From: Nitrospirota bacterium
Lineage (GTDB): Bacteria; Nitrospirota; Leptospirillia; Leptospirillales; Leptospirillaceae
DNA: 64,000 nt
Direction of reading: 5' to 3'
Assembly (NCBI GenBank): GCA_027314645.1
Contig: DAHVAL010000006.1
Coordinates: 27,685-91,684 of the forward strand
In this document: piece after piece, positions 26,392-35,173 of the stretch
How positions within the stretch are numbered: position 1 is the stretch's first letter
How the letters are laid out: each line of letters opens with the position of its first letter
Made by a program: the position numbers and the translations under genes
Notes under the pieces: model-generated
Told to the model about the DNA's origin: nothing
Database searches by the model: none
What the model saw: the letters and a program-made list of their open reading frames with translations, nothing else

Positions 26392-27701
26392 CCGTCGCCC
26401 GAGAGGATAAAGCGCTCTTGACGGTCCGGTCAAAATTGCCGGAATTTTTTGACCGCATTTCACCGAGCTCCCTCCTCATCGACCATTTTCACCATTTTCC
26501 GACCTCCTCCGAAGAACTCCCCCCCGGCGCTCTGATCGCACTGGGAAAGGCCGCGGGTGGTCTGACAATGGGATTGGCCGAGATTTTACGCATTCCCCCC
26601 GAAAGAACGATCACGGTCCTCCCATCAGGCTATCCCCCCCCGCGGACCGGCTATCCAACCCTTTTCGGTCCGCACCCGCTCCCAGACAATCAAAGCCTCC
26701 AGAACGCCGTCCTTCTTCAAAGGTTCATCGCCGCCCTTCCGGCACACACGCCGGTCGTGGTTGCGATTTCGGGGGGATCTTCAAGCCTAGTCGCCGACCC
26801 GGTGCCCCCCGTGACCCTCGCCGACAAGGCTCTTATTACAGAGGAACTGATGCACGCCGGAGCTCCGATCCAGGTCATTAATGCCGCGAGAATCCATCTC
26901 TCAACGATCAAAGGGGGCGGTCTCGCCTCTCTTCTCCACCCTCGCCCATGCAAAACCTACATCGTCTCTGACATTCCCGGAGCATCGGCCGGATTGGTCG
27001 GTTCCTCCCCCATGGAGTTCGTCGAAAGACATGGCCCCTCCATGCTTGAAACCCTCGGACTTTGGCTTGGCGACAGAATTCCTTCCTCGGTCCGACAGGC
27101 TCTCTCGACCCGGCATCCCGCGGGCGCACCGAAACCTCCTGCCTCCCCTTCCCCTCCTCCCACGGTCCTCGCAAGCTCGGAGACTCTCCTGGCAGTAGCT
27201 GAAAATGTGTTTTTAGCCCTCCCCGGATTATCCAGGCTTCCGCTTCATCGCCTCACGGGCGAACTCAGGGGGGAAGCAAGGGAAGCCGCTTCAGTTCTCG
27301 GCTCCCAAATTCTTTGGAACGCGCATCGGACCAGCACCGGATCAGTATGGCTTTGCGCGGGGGAAACCACGGTCCGGTTAGACGCCCCACCTCACGGCCA
27401 AGGGGGGCGCACCCTTGAACTTGGCCTTTCCCTGGCGCTCGAGTTGTCAGCGGTTCCGGCATTGGTCCTGAGCCTTGCGAGCGACGGCTGGGACGGAAAT
27501 TCGGAACTCGCCGGAATGCTCGCCCGAACGCGGTTATTCGGCGACCCCCGTCTCGAACGAAAAGGCCGCGGGGCGCTTCTGGCCCATAATACCGCCCCCT
27601 TCCTAGACGAACTCGGGATGGGGATCAGGACCGGGCCGACCGGAACCAACCTCAACGACCTCTTGATGGTCATCGTATTCGATGAAGGAGAAACGTCCTG
27701 A
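26388..27701 (+). CDS. Glycerate 2-kinase (GckA/MOFRL type)
   Basis: 437 residues. The N-terminal DUF4147 domain has ALGKAAGGLTMGLAE and VVAISGGSSSLVADP, and the loop NAARIHLSTIKGGGLA contacts substrate. The C-terminal MOFRL domain ends in RTGPTGTNLNDLLMVIV. This class II kinase phosphorylates D-glycerate, linking photorespiration-like or serine-pathway carbon to glycolysis. It starts at ATG 26388 inside the YHS stop. An exported-protein gene follows with a 1-nt overlap. Confidence 0.9.
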   Translation: MTVAREDKALLTVRSKLPEFFDRISPSSLLIDHFHHFPTSSEELPPGALIALGKAAGGLTMGLAEILRIPPERTITVLPSGYPPPRTGYPTLFGPHPLPDNQSLQNAVLLQRFIAALPAHTPVVVAISGGSSSLVADPVPPVTLADKALITEELMHAGAPIQVINAARIHLSTIKGGGLASLLHPRPCKTYIVSDIPGASAGLVGSSPMEFVERHGPSMLETLGLWLGDRIPSSVRQALSTRHPAGAPKPPASPSPPPTVLASSETLLAVAENVFLALPGLSRLPLHRLTGELRGEAREAASVLGSQILWNAHRTSTGSVWLCAGETTVRLDAPPHGQGGRTLELGLSLALELSAVPALVLSLASDGWDGNSELAGMLARTRLFGDPRLERKGRGALLAHNTAPFLDELGMGIRTGPTGTNLNDLLMVIVFDEGETS

Positions 27702-28060
27702 TGCGACAATCAAATCTTGCCGTCATGGGGATCATGGCTGGATGGATGCTCGTGCTTATTCTGGGTTCTTCCCGAGCTTTCGCCGACGCTCCACCGCCCG
27801 GCGCGGAGTACCCCGTCGTCTGGTGGGCCCAGAATCATGTGGCGGACTCCCTCCTCCTGTTCAGGTCGACCACCGCCGAGACCTTATTAACGGCCTGCAA
27901 AAGTGGAAAAATTGAAGGAGTGACTAGTGTCCAGCGCGCGTGGCGCGCTTTTTCCGAGAAGGGGCGGCTCACATTCTGCCGGAGCTACCCCGGCCAAACC
28001 CACTCCCTTTTGAGGCAAGCCCCTTATTTCATGGTCAGACCTCCGGGCGACCAAAGATAA
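27701..28060 (+). CDS. Small exported protein of unknown function
   Basis: 119 residues with a signal peptide (GIMAGWMLVLILGSSRAFA-DAPP). The mature part of about 90 residues has two cysteines (LTACKSGK and TFCRSYPG) that could form a disulfide. No family is recognised. Its ATG overlaps the glycerate kinase TGA (TGATG), and its 3' end overlaps the converging sppA by 37 nt. Confidence 0.65.
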   Translation: MRQSNLAVMGIMAGWMLVLILGSSRAFADAPPPGAEYPVVWWAQNHVADSLLLFRSTTAETLLTACKSGKIEGVTSVQRAWRAFSEKGRLTFCRSYPGQTHSLLRQAPYFMVRPPGDQR

Positions 28061-29028
28061 AGGGGCGTCGGCCCCAGAGATTTCACCAACGTCGTCAGGG
28101 CTTCCTCTGAAAAAGCAGACCATCCGGGGGACGCCATCCCAAACAGGGACGCGGTCCCATCCCCGACCTGCTGATACCGGACAAGCTTCACCTTGGCGAT
28201 GCCCAGCTTCTTTTTCAGATGGTCGACTAAATCCGACCGATAGCCGACCTGGTCGAGCAACCCTTCCCTCAGGGCTTGGGAGGCCGTGAAAATTCTTCCG
28301 TCGGCCAATCTTTTCAACTTGCCCTGGTCCATATTCCGATTATTTTGAACAACCTCCAGGAATTTTTTATAAAAATCCTGGACCATCCCCTCAAAGATCT
28401 GGCGGTCTTCCGGGGTCATTTTCCGGAGCGGCGACCCCATCTCTTTTTCCGGACCGGAGGCAATGGTGCGGTCGGTGACTCCCACTTTATTCATCAGTCC
28501 AACCACCCCGACATTGGCGATCAGGACGCCGATGCTTCCCACGACGCTTGTGGGATGCGCCCACACCTCTTCTGTTCCCATTGCCGTGTAGTAGGCGCCC
28601 GAGGCGCCCAAATCACCAAAGAAGGCGATGACGGGAATCCCTGTTTTTTTCCTGTAGAGCATGACTCTGTGATAGAGCCGGTCGGATGCCGTTACCGTTC
28701 CCCCCGGACTGTCGATCATCAGAACGACCGCCTTCACTTCCGGGTCTTTTTCTGCCTTCTGGAACTCTTTTTCCAAAAGGGCCACCTGATCCACCCTTCC
28801 CTCGAGAAAGGGCATTCCCTGTTTTTTCTGTTGGTCCCCAATAAAACCGCGGACAGGAAGGAAAAGAATTTTCGCCTGCGCGGCCGAAGGTTCGATTTTC
28901 TCCTCCAGCAACCCTTTCTCCTGAGGATAGAGATTGATCGTGAAACATCCGGTGAGCACCAGGAAGATCCCCGAGAACACGATGAGCCGGATCACTCCAT
29001 TATCGGCGAAGCCTCTATGGTTATTCAT
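28024..29028 (-). CDS. sppA: Signal peptide peptidase SppA (S49 serine protease)
   Basis: A membrane-bound serine protease that degrades cleaved signal peptides and misplaced membrane proteins. 334 residues, the short (single-domain) type. N-terminal anchor with a possible lipobox LVLTGCF near residue 28. The conserved VVLMIDSPGGTVTASDRLY is near residue 105. The catalytic Ser lies in FFGDLGASGAYYTA near residue 143, and the general-base Lys is probably in the GPEKEMGSPLRKM stretch. The gene ends with an unusual C-terminal extension of about 30 residues. yajQ follows 21 nt upstream on the same strand. Confidence 0.9.
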   Translation of the reverse strand: MNNHRGFADNGVIRLIVFSGIFLVLTGCFTINLYPQEKGLLEEKIEPSAAQAKILFLPVRGFIGDQQKKQGMPFLEGRVDQVALLEKEFQKAEKDPEVKAVVLMIDSPGGTVTASDRLYHRVMLYRKKTGIPVIAFFGDLGASGAYYTAMGTEEVWAHPTSVVGSIGVLIANVGVVGLMNKVGVTDRTIASGPEKEMGSPLRKMTPEDRQIFEGMVQDFYKKFLEVVQNNRNMDQGKLKRLADGRIFTASQALREGLLDQVGYRSDLVDHLKKKLGIAKVKLVRYQQVGDGTASLFGMASPGWSAFSEEALTTLVKSLGPTPLYLWSPGGLTMK

Positions 29029-29049
29029 GGTCTCTGTCGCCCTCCCCGG

Positions 29050-29541
29050 TTACCGGTAATTGGTGAATTGCAGATCGATCCCAAAATCATTGGATTTCAG
29101 CAGGGCGATGACCGCCTGGAGCTCGTCGCGCGATTTCCCGCTGACCCGGACACTGTCTCCTTGGATCTGGGGTTGAACCTTTATTTTGGATCCCTTGATT
29201 TCCTTCACGACCTCCTTCGAAATGTCCTGCGATAGCCCCTGCTTAAAGGCAATGCGTTGCCGCACGGTTCCTCCAAGTGCTACTTCGATCTTTTTTTTGT
29301 CGAGATTCTTAAGGGGGATTCCCCTTCGAACCAATTTCGAATCCAGAATGTCCCGTACAGCGGTCAATTTATGGTTATCCTTTGCGGAGACCACCAGTTC
29401 CTCCTTGTCCCATTCGATTTTCGACCCGCTGTCCTTCAGGTCGAATCGGGTTCCCAACTCTTTGAGGGCCTGATCCACGGCATTTTTTGCCTCCTGCATG
29501 TCGACCTTCGAGACGATATCGAATGATGATTCTGACGCCAT
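29050..29541 (-). CDS. yajQ: YajQ-family nucleotide-binding protein
   Basis: 163 residues, the exact family length. It begins ESSFDIVSKVDMQEAKNAVD and carries FDLKDSGSKIEWDKEELVV; the C-terminus GIDLQFTNYR is typical. Homologues bind nucleotides, and in Xanthomonas a member binds cyclic di-GMP, which would fit the diguanylate cyclase elsewhere in the window (inference). AAAGGAGGAG lies before the ATG at 29541. A much longer in-frame opening upstream runs through the ABC permease gene and is not real. Confidence 0.95.
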   Translation of the reverse strand: MASESSFDIVSKVDMQEAKNAVDQALKELGTRFDLKDSGSKIEWDKEELVVSAKDNHKLTAVRDILDSKLVRRGIPLKNLDKKKIEVALGGTVRQRIAFKQGLSQDISKEVVKEIKGSKIKVQPQIQGDSVRVSGKSRDELQAVIALLKSNDFGIDLQFTNYR

Positions 29542-29558
29542 GTCTCCTCCTTTTCCGA

Positions 29559-30398
29559 TCAGTCGGCTTTCGTAAAAAGATAGATCGAGAGTGAACTCAT
29601 CAATCCAAGGAAAATTCCCATTCCCAACAGGTCGGTCCAGACGGAAAAGAAATGAACCCCCGTCAGTGCATGACGCAACAGATCCACCCCATAGGTCATT
29701 GGATCGACCCTGGAGGCCTCTGACAGCCAATGAGGAAGACGGTCCAAGGGAAAAAGGGCCCCCGAGAGGAAGAACAGGGGGAGAATGATGAAATTCATCA
29801 GAACCATGAACCCCTGGCTCGACGTCATTCGCACCCCCAACAGGATCCCCACCGAGGTCTGGGTCAATCCGATCATGACCATGACTAAAAATGCCACCAT
29901 CGTCCGTGAAAGGGAGGGATGCAGATGAAAGAATGGAATCAACACCAGAATCAGCGTTCCCTGGATGACGGAATTCGTGGCCCCTCCGAGGATTTTCCCA
30001 ACGACGACCGCGGTTCTCGACAAAGGCGCGACAAGAACCTCCTTGAGAAATCCCACCTCCCGATCCCACACGATGGCCACCCCTGCAAACGAGGCGGTAA
30101 ACAGGACACTCATCCCGACAATTCCGGGAAACAGGAATTCCTGGTATCCGAGGGGTCTTCCGGAATGTGTCACTCCCATGGCTCCCAGGCGCGGCGAAAG
30201 GCCGCCACCCAGAATGAACAAAAACAACAGGGGCTGAACGATGGATCCGATCAGACGGATACGGTCTCTCCATAATCGAATGACATCCCTGAGCCAAAGG
30301 GTGTAGACCCCTTGCAGATCACGCGTCAATCGATCAGCGAGCGGCCTCTTTTCATTCGGAAGGATCATCCCCCATTCTTCAAACGTTTTTTCCTGCAT
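29559..30398 (-). CDS. ABC-2 type exporter permease
   Basis: 279 residues with six predicted membrane helices and the ABC-2 pattern of DrrB/NodJ-like proteins. It has an amphipathic N-terminus (TLWLRDVIRLWRDRIRLI), a large loop with GYQEFLFPGIVGMSVLF, the conserved IVWDREVGFLKEVLVAPLSR, and the late FFLSGALFPLDRLPHWL. It forms an exporter with the ATPase encoded 6 nt upstream. The substrate is unknown; lipids, polysaccharides or drugs are all possible. Confidence 0.9.
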   Translation of the reverse strand: MQEKTFEEWGMILPNEKRPLADRLTRDLQGVYTLWLRDVIRLWRDRIRLIGSIVQPLLFLFILGGGLSPRLGAMGVTHSGRPLGYQEFLFPGIVGMSVLFTASFAGVAIVWDREVGFLKEVLVAPLSRTAVVVGKILGGATNSVIQGTLILVLIPFFHLHPSLSRTMVAFLVMVMIGLTQTSVGILLGVRMTSSQGFMVLMNFIILPLFFLSGALFPLDRLPHWLSEASRVDPMTYGVDLLRHALTGVHFFSVWTDLLGMGIFLGLMSSLSIYLFTKAD

Positions 30399-30404
30399 CT
30401 CGCC

Positions 30405-31364
30405 TCATCCTCCCCGAGAATCATTGGGGGTTGATTTTAGCCCGGTTCCGGTATACCGGATAAACACATCATCGAGATTTGGGCGTCTGACCGAAGCCTC
30501 CCGGATTGCGAATGGGAGGGCCTTGAGAAATTCCCAGGGGGATTTCCCCTCTCCCGGGAAAAGAAATGACAGGGACCCGTCCTCTTCTTCCCTGAGGGAC
30601 GATGTGAGGGAAGGATAGCGCTCCAGGAGAAATTTTTTGAGTTGGCCTTTTTCTGAGACATGGAGATTGAGCACCTCCGGTCCCAGGCTTTTCTTCAATC
30701 GGTCCGGGGTGTCCATGGCCACGATCTGGCCCTGATTGATGATGGCGACGCGGTCAGAACCGTCGGCTTCTTCAAGATAATGCGTGGTCAAAAATACTGT
30801 CATTTGGACTTTCTTCCGGACCGTATGGATATATTCCCAGACATTGCGCCTGGAATGGGGATCAAGGCCCAGTGTGGGTTCGTCCAGAATAAGCAACCGG
30901 GGCGCGTGAACAAGGCCGCGGACGATTTCCAGACGCCTTTTCATGCCCCCCGAAAAGGTCCGAACGAGGTCATCCCTTCTGTCGGCCAGCCCCATGACTT
31001 CCATCAGAAAATTGGCCCTTTTCTTTCGCACCTCTTTGGAAATTCCGTAGAGACGCCCATGGAATTCAAGATTTTCCCAGGCGGTCAACCGATCATCCAG
31101 ACTTGGGTCTTGAAAGATGATCCCAATTCTCTGCCGGACTTCATGGGGAAATCGCACGACATCGAGATTATCGATTTTGATGCGCCCTGCCGTCGGTGCT
31201 AAAAGGGCCACCATCATCCCGATCGTCGTCGATTTCCCCGCCCCATTCGGCCCCAGGAAGGAAAAAAATTCTCCCTCCCCCACCTTAAAGGAGATTCCGT
31301 CCACGGCCGCTCGAGGGCCTGCTCTTGTCGAGTAAACTTTGACCAGATTTTCTGCGTCTACCAA
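30405..31364 (-). CDS. ABC exporter ATP-binding subunit (DrrA type)
   Basis: 319 residues. Walker A FLGPNGAGKSTTIGMM, Q-loop IGIIFQDPSLDDRL, signature TFSGGMKRRLEI, Walker B LLILDEPTLGLDP, switch His in FLTTHYLEEAD. The C-terminal extension is the DUF4162 tail seen in DrrA-type ATPases. AAGGTGG before a TTG at 31364 favours that start; a GTG three codons upstream (31373) is the alternative. It forms a two-gene operon with the permease and follows the terminator of the bc operon. Confidence 0.93.
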   Translation of the reverse strand: MVDAENLVKVYSTRAGPRAAVDGISFKVGEGEFFSFLGPNGAGKSTTIGMMVALLAPTAGRIKIDNLDVVRFPHEVRQRIGIIFQDPSLDDRLTAWENLEFHGRLYGISKEVRKKRANFLMEVMGLADRRDDLVRTFSGGMKRRLEIVRGLVHAPRLLILDEPTLGLDPHSRRNVWEYIHTVRKKVQMTVFLTTHYLEEADGSDRVAIINQGQIVAMDTPDRLKKSLGPEVLNLHVSEKGQLKKFLLERYPSLTSSLREEEDGSLSFLFPGEGKSPWEFLKALPFAIREASVRRPNLDDVFIRYTGTGLKSTPNDSRGG

Positions 31365-31428
31365 GGAATCCACCTTTTGAATGTGACTTCGATTTTACCT
31401 CACCTGTGGCAGCCAGGAAATCCCAAAC

Positions 31429-31460
31429 AAAAAACGGCAGGATTCCTCCTGCCGTTTTTT
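31429..31460 (-). terminator. Bidirectional intrinsic terminator after the bc-complex operon
   Basis: The stem CGGCAGGA (31435-31442) / TCCTGCCG (31447-31454) has loop TTCC, flanked by A6 on the left and T6 on the right, so it can stop transcription both ways. It lies just after the stop of the tetraheme cytochrome gene and closes the bc operon before the ABC genes. Confidence 0.88.
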
Positions 31461-31485
31461 GAAATCTCACGTTCATATGTCAAGG

Positions 31486-32445
31486 TTAATTCTGCATCGA
31501 GACCTTTTCGAGGCCCGGAACAACTGGTCCCTTATAGTTCGTAATGGGAATCGGAAGCGGGCGTCCGTTTTCTCGATCAAGGGGAAGATACTTTTGAGGA
31601 ACCGTGATGATTGTCGGATCATCCAATCCCAGCACCCACGTTGTCAAAGCCGTCGTCTGAAGATCGGTCAAATGGAAGTTCGGCATGATCGTCGGGGGAA
31701 CCTTAAATGCAGGAATTCCGGGAGAAATTTTCCTCGGATTCTTGAAATGCTCCCATTCCCATTCCCGTTCAGAATGGAGTCCTCCCACATGATTGAAGTC
31801 ATGCACATTGTAGAAACCAAGCTCCGTCCTGCTTCCAAATCCCGACAGATCCGGGGCAAGCACCCCATGAAGGTTAAATTGGGTCATGGTATGGCAGGAT
31901 CCGCATCCTTTCTGGGTGATGGTTTTTTTGGCCAGATTAAGGAACGGAGTCATCGGAGGATTCACCCCCGGCTTAAAGAGATCGGTGTGACACTTCAAAC
32001 AAGAAGATTCGGCAAAAGCCCCGCGTTTTGGCTGATAGTTAAGAGTCACATTGAATCCGTGAGAATCCGCAACCGTTGTGGCGACGCCCTGGCCGTCGTG
32101 ACAGACCGTACATCCAAATTTCTCGAACGGGTGTTTTCCGATGTACCCATCGAGGTCCGGATGAGAGGTAAACGGCTCCGGGGCGGTTTTGAACGAAGGA
32201 ATTGCAATGCCCATGTGGCAGGTCATGCATCGGTCCGGCTTGTTCATGATCGGGTTCCAGATCTGAACAATGGTCAAAGTGGAATTCGCCAATTCCGGCT
32301 TATTCGTCACTTTGGCCAAAAGCTGATAGTACTGGCGCTGGTAGGTCATCCATTCAGGATGTCCATCCTTGTACATTTCTACAAAAAAGATCCCGAGCAA
32401 GAGAACGGTCGAAAGAAAAAAGAGCAAATAAATTTTCATTTTCAT
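31486..32445 (-). CDS. Tetraheme c-type cytochrome of the Rieske/cytochrome b complex
   Basis: 319 residues with an N-terminal membrane anchor (IYLLFFLSTVLLLGIFFVEM) and four CxxCH heme sites: CMTCH, CTVCH, CLKCH and CGSCH. A late Met-rich stretch (PPTIMPNFHLTD) may supply an axial ligand. It should receive electrons from the Rieske centre on the periplasmic side, in place of the mono-heme cytochrome c1 or f of standard complexes. The ATG at 32445 overlaps the stop of the small membrane protein gene (ATGA). A terminator follows 26 nt after the stop, so this is the last gene of the operon. Confidence 0.9.
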   Translation of the reverse strand: MKMKIYLLFFLSTVLLLGIFFVEMYKDGHPEWMTYQRQYYQLLAKVTNKPELANSTLTIVQIWNPIMNKPDRCMTCHMGIAIPSFKTAPEPFTSHPDLDGYIGKHPFEKFGCTVCHDGQGVATTVADSHGFNVTLNYQPKRGAFAESSCLKCHTDLFKPGVNPPMTPFLNLAKKTITQKGCGSCHTMTQFNLHGVLAPDLSGFGSRTELGFYNVHDFNHVGGLHSEREWEWEHFKNPRKISPGIPAFKVPPTIMPNFHLTDLQTTALTTWVLGLDDPTIITVPQKYLPLDRENGRPLPIPITNYKGPVVPGLEKVSMQN

Positions 32446-32657
32446 TCTTTTCGTCCCCTTTCCGTTGTCTGAGCAGATTTTCTCAGGGGATGACCATCCG
32501 GATAAAAGGACCCTTCCTGCCATTGGGCGAACCAGATCAAAAGGTAATAAAAGATGGCCGTGCCGACAATGAGAGTGACCGAGATTCCGAATCGGTAGGG
32601 ATACCCGAAATATTCTTCAACCCAGGGTGCATTGAGCAATTGATGAAACTGGTCCAT
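32442..32657 (-). CDS. Small single-pass membrane subunit of the bc complex
   Basis: 71 residues. One hydrophobic helix (FGISVTLIVGTAIFYYLLIWFAQW) has charged ends on both sides. It lies between subunit IV and the cytochrome and overlaps the latter by 4 nt. Small single-helix subunits are common in b6f and bc1 complexes, so this is probably a structural subunit. Its short length makes homology hard to judge. AGGAGG-type sequence precedes the ATG (GGACAAGGAGGTTCA). Confidence 0.75.
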   Translation of the reverse strand: MDQFHQLLNAPWVEEYFGYPYRFGISVTLIVGTAIFYYLLIWFAQWQEGSFYPDGHPLRKSAQTTERGRKE

Positions 32658-32745
32658 TGAACCTCCTTGTCCAGAATTCGGACAAAACTACTCTTCCCTA
32701 CCCTTTAAGGAGGCAAAATACCGGGCGCCTCCTCTTCTCACCGAA

Positions 32746-33576
32746 TTAAAAATTGATCCATGGAGTCACAAGTACATATTTGATGTTGAAGAGAAGTCTA
32801 AACACGATCTTTAAGGCCACACCCATCATGGACAGGAAAAAGAACATGAATGTGAGGTAGCGCCACAGCCCCATGGCTTTGTACATTGGTTTCCAGACAA
32901 TCATGGGGATGATTGTCCACACGGCAAAATATCCGACAAAAAGGATATCTGTGATGAGCTTTCCAACTCCCTCACTGACATGAAACCAATTCATAAAGAT
33001 GATGTGGAGCGGGATCAATGTCACAAGTGCTGGATTCATATGTTCGAGATGATTGCTCCAGGGCCAGTACCACTGCCAGTCAAGGCCTCGGAGATAGGTC
33101 CCAATGACGATCGTGACCCACCAGAGGGAAAACCCGAAAGCATAGTTAAACACGGCGAACTTACGTTCGGTGTAAGTATAGTATCCGACCCCCTTGGGAT
33201 TGGTATCAAGATAGGGAAACAGCATCAAACCCAAGATAATCATCCCGGGAAGGACCACCCCGGCATACCATGGATCGAAGTAAACGAGAAGCTCCTGCAA
33301 TCCGAGGAAGTACCAAGGAGCCCGCATCGGGTTTGGAGTCGTTGAAGGATCTGCCAGCGATCTGAGAGGGGCGTGTTCAAACTGGATGAGGACCATAAGC
33401 CCGACCGTGACAAGAATCGCACAAATAAATTCGATCATGAGAAGATTCGGCCAGACATTGACCGTATCCTCCGGCTCCTTTCGAATGATCGGAGCCGACT
33501 TCTTCATTAGTTCTACCAGCCCATAGGACTTTCGGGAGTCCCGGGGAAAGATTTCCCGGGTGACTTTTTCATCCAT
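32746..33576 (-). CDS. Cytochrome b C-terminal part (subunit IV/PetD-like)
   Basis: 276 residues with several membrane helices; the C-terminal half of a split cytochrome b. The quinol-oxidation motif, PEWY in bc1, appears as RAPWYFLGLQE, so the acidic residue of PEWY is replaced. This variant is known in other non-cyanobacterial split complexes. The helices after it (PYLDTNPKGVGYYTY and later) extend beyond plant-type subunit IV, giving about seven helices. An N-terminal cytoplasmic stretch of 45 residues is charged. It follows the b6-like gene by 74 nt. Confidence 0.88.
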   Translation of the reverse strand: MDEKVTREIFPRDSRKSYGLVELMKKSAPIIRKEPEDTVNVWPNLLMIEFICAILVTVGLMVLIQFEHAPLRSLADPSTTPNPMRAPWYFLGLQELLVYFDPWYAGVVLPGMIILGLMLFPYLDTNPKGVGYYTYTERKFAVFNYAFGFSLWWVTIVIGTYLRGLDWQWYWPWSNHLEHMNPALVTLIPLHIIFMNWFHVSEGVGKLITDILFVGYFAVWTIIPMIVWKPMYKAMGLWRYLTFMFFFLSMMGVALKIVFRLLFNIKYVLVTPWINF

Positions 33577-33650
33577 GCTGTCCCACCTCTCCGTTTTCTC
33601 TCGAATATCTGATTATCGGCAATATCTGGTTAATACTGTCTTCTAAATCT

Positions 33651-34412
33651 TCATAGTGGACCAGAGAAACCGTCTTTCCGAATCCGCCAAAAATGCACCG
33701 CGAGAAAGACCGTGACAACGAGGGGCAGAACCACGCAATGGAGCACGTAAAACCTGATAAGCGCATTTTGGCCCACCACCGTTCCCCCAAGCAGCATGAA
33801 CATGATGTCGTTGGTCGGGAGAAATCCCAGCTGGGGACCCCACGGACCATTCTGCCCGATGAATGGGGTATAGGACGCCATCTTTGCACCCACGGTAACC
33901 GCCCAGTACGCCAACTGATCCCACGGAAGCAAATATCCGGTCCAGGAAAGGATCAGGGTATTGACCAACAACACCACCCCCACAACCCAGTTGAACTCCC
34001 GAGGGGCTTTATAGGCGCCGGTCAAAAAGACCCGGGTCATGTGAAGCCAAACGAAGAGGACCATCCCGTGAGCCGCGAACCGATGGAGATCGCGCATCAA
34101 GTTTCCACCAAAAATGACAAACTGGAGATCCTTGATGTTTCTGTAGGCCAGGCCGGTATAAGGAGTGTAGTAGAACATAAGCCAGATTCCAGTCAATGTC
34201 AGGATAATAAAAAGGAAGAGGGTAATCCCGCCCAGACAGAACGTATAGCGCATCCTCAGGGCGGACCTTCGGACCTTAACCGGATGGATATGGAGAAAAA
34301 CATTCGTAAAAACTGCATAGGCCCGGTCCAAATCATTGTCCGGATATCCATGGCGAAAAATGGATTTAAAAATTTGGGACTCAACAATTCCGCTTTTGAG
34401 TTTTTGAAGCAT
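33651..34412 (-). CDS. Cytochrome b N-terminal part (cytochrome b6-like)
   Basis: 253 residues, four membrane helices. The two pairs of heme b ligands are in helices with [18 protein letters not shown] and [18 protein letters not shown]. Cys59 in [13 protein letters not shown] aligns with the cysteine that holds heme c-i in cytochrome b6 (YCLGGIT), so a third, covalent heme on the quinone-reduction side is likely. Such features place this complex with the b6f/menaquinol branch rather than mitochondrial bc1. A 54-nt hairpin separates it from the Rieske gene. Confidence 0.92.
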   Translation of the reverse strand: MLQKLKSGIVESQIFKSIFRHGYPDNDLDRAYAVFTNVFLHIHPVKVRRSALRMRYTFCLGGITLFLFIILTLTGIWLMFYYTPYTGLAYRNIKDLQFVIFGGNLMRDLHRFAAHGMVLFVWLHMTRVFLTGAYKAPREFNWVVGVVLLVNTLILSWTGYLLPWDQLAYWAVTVGAKMASYTPFIGQNGPWGPQLGFLPTNDIMFMLLGGTVVGQNALIRFYVLHCVVLPLVVTVFLAVHFWRIRKDGFSGPL

Positions 34413-34433
34413 CCTTCAAGCCCCTTCTACTAA

Positions 34434-34487
34434 AAGGATCATCCCCCGAAGTCCGGATTTTCTCCGGTACAGGAGAGGATGATCCTT
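34434..34487 (-). other. Long intercistronic hairpin in the bc operon
   Basis: AAGGATCATCC (34434-34444) and GGATGATCCTT (34477-34487) form an 11-bp perfect stem with a nested CCGGA/TCCGG stem inside the loop. It lies between the Rieske and cytochrome b genes. Only TTAG follows on the minus strand, so it may be a partial terminator, a stabiliser of the upstream mRNA or a processing site that tunes subunit ratios. Confidence 0.6.
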
Positions 34488-34558
34488 GGTGGCTTATTTG
34501 ACGACCATTTCACAAAACGAAATGGCGAACCGACGTGTACGATCGATCAAGGTCGTTT

Positions 34559-35173
34559 TTAGCAAAGGAGTCTGTTCGGTGCACACGAGCCTCCCGGAGG
34601 AGAACCATGGGTGATGTAATACGGTGAAATCTCCTTCACCTTCTCTTTTACCCACAATCCCTGTGCCGTTTGAACCGGATCCGGGTCGAGCCTGATCACG
34701 GTATTCACGATCAGTTCTCCATCAAGAGGATCCCGGGTGATCTGCCCCCTCCACAATGTCCTCGGGGCGGGGCCTCCACGCACATTGCCGTGGACGTCGT
34801 AAATTGATCCGTGGCATGGACAGCGGAACCGCTTCTGGTCCGGGAACCAGTTGGGAGTGCAGCCCAAGTGCCGGCAAATGGAAATCATATTGTAGATCCC
34901 CCGCATGTTTCTGACCACCCAAAACCGGCCCTTGAGCTTCCAGCGCTCATCGACCCCAAGACCATAGGTAGAAACATGGCCGATCTTGAAGACCGTCGGA
35001 GGTTCGTAAAGCACAGGGGGAAAAAGGAATTTATAGGTAGCATAGGCGGATCCGGCCATCGATGCCCCGACCAGCGACCAGCCTGCCGCCACCAGAAATT
35101 TTCTGCGACCTTTTTCGGATGGGCTTAATGTCGTCTCTTCAGGGTGGCCCACACCCGCCGTTGGATTTGTCAT
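34559..35173 (-). CDS. Rieske iron-sulfur protein
   Basis: 204 residues. A Tat-like N-terminus ([17 protein letters not shown]) gives an uncleaved membrane anchor. The [2Fe-2S] ligands are in ICRHLGCTP and [11 protein letters not shown], with two Cys and two His plus the disulfide cysteines. It carries electrons from quinol to the c-type cytochrome. The C-terminal extension [13 protein letters not shown] with two cysteines is unusual. The ATG overlaps the stop of the oxidoreductase gene (ATGA). Confidence 0.95.
   Translation of the reverse strand: MTNPTAGVGHPEETTLSPSEKGRRKFLVAAGWSLVGASMAGSAYATYKFLFPPVLYEPPTVFKIGHVSTYGLGVDERWKLKGRFWVVRNMRGIYNMISICRHLGCTPNWFPDQKRFRCPCHGSIYDVHGNVRGGPAPRTLWRGQITRDPLDGELIVNTVIRLDPDPVQTAQGLWVKEKVKEISPYYITHGSPPGGSCAPNRLLC

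Noticed and set aside
29050..30297. YajQ with a 250-residue N-terminal extension
   Set aside because: The extension is read out of frame through the ABC permease gene; YajQ starts at 29541 behind AAAGGAGGAG.
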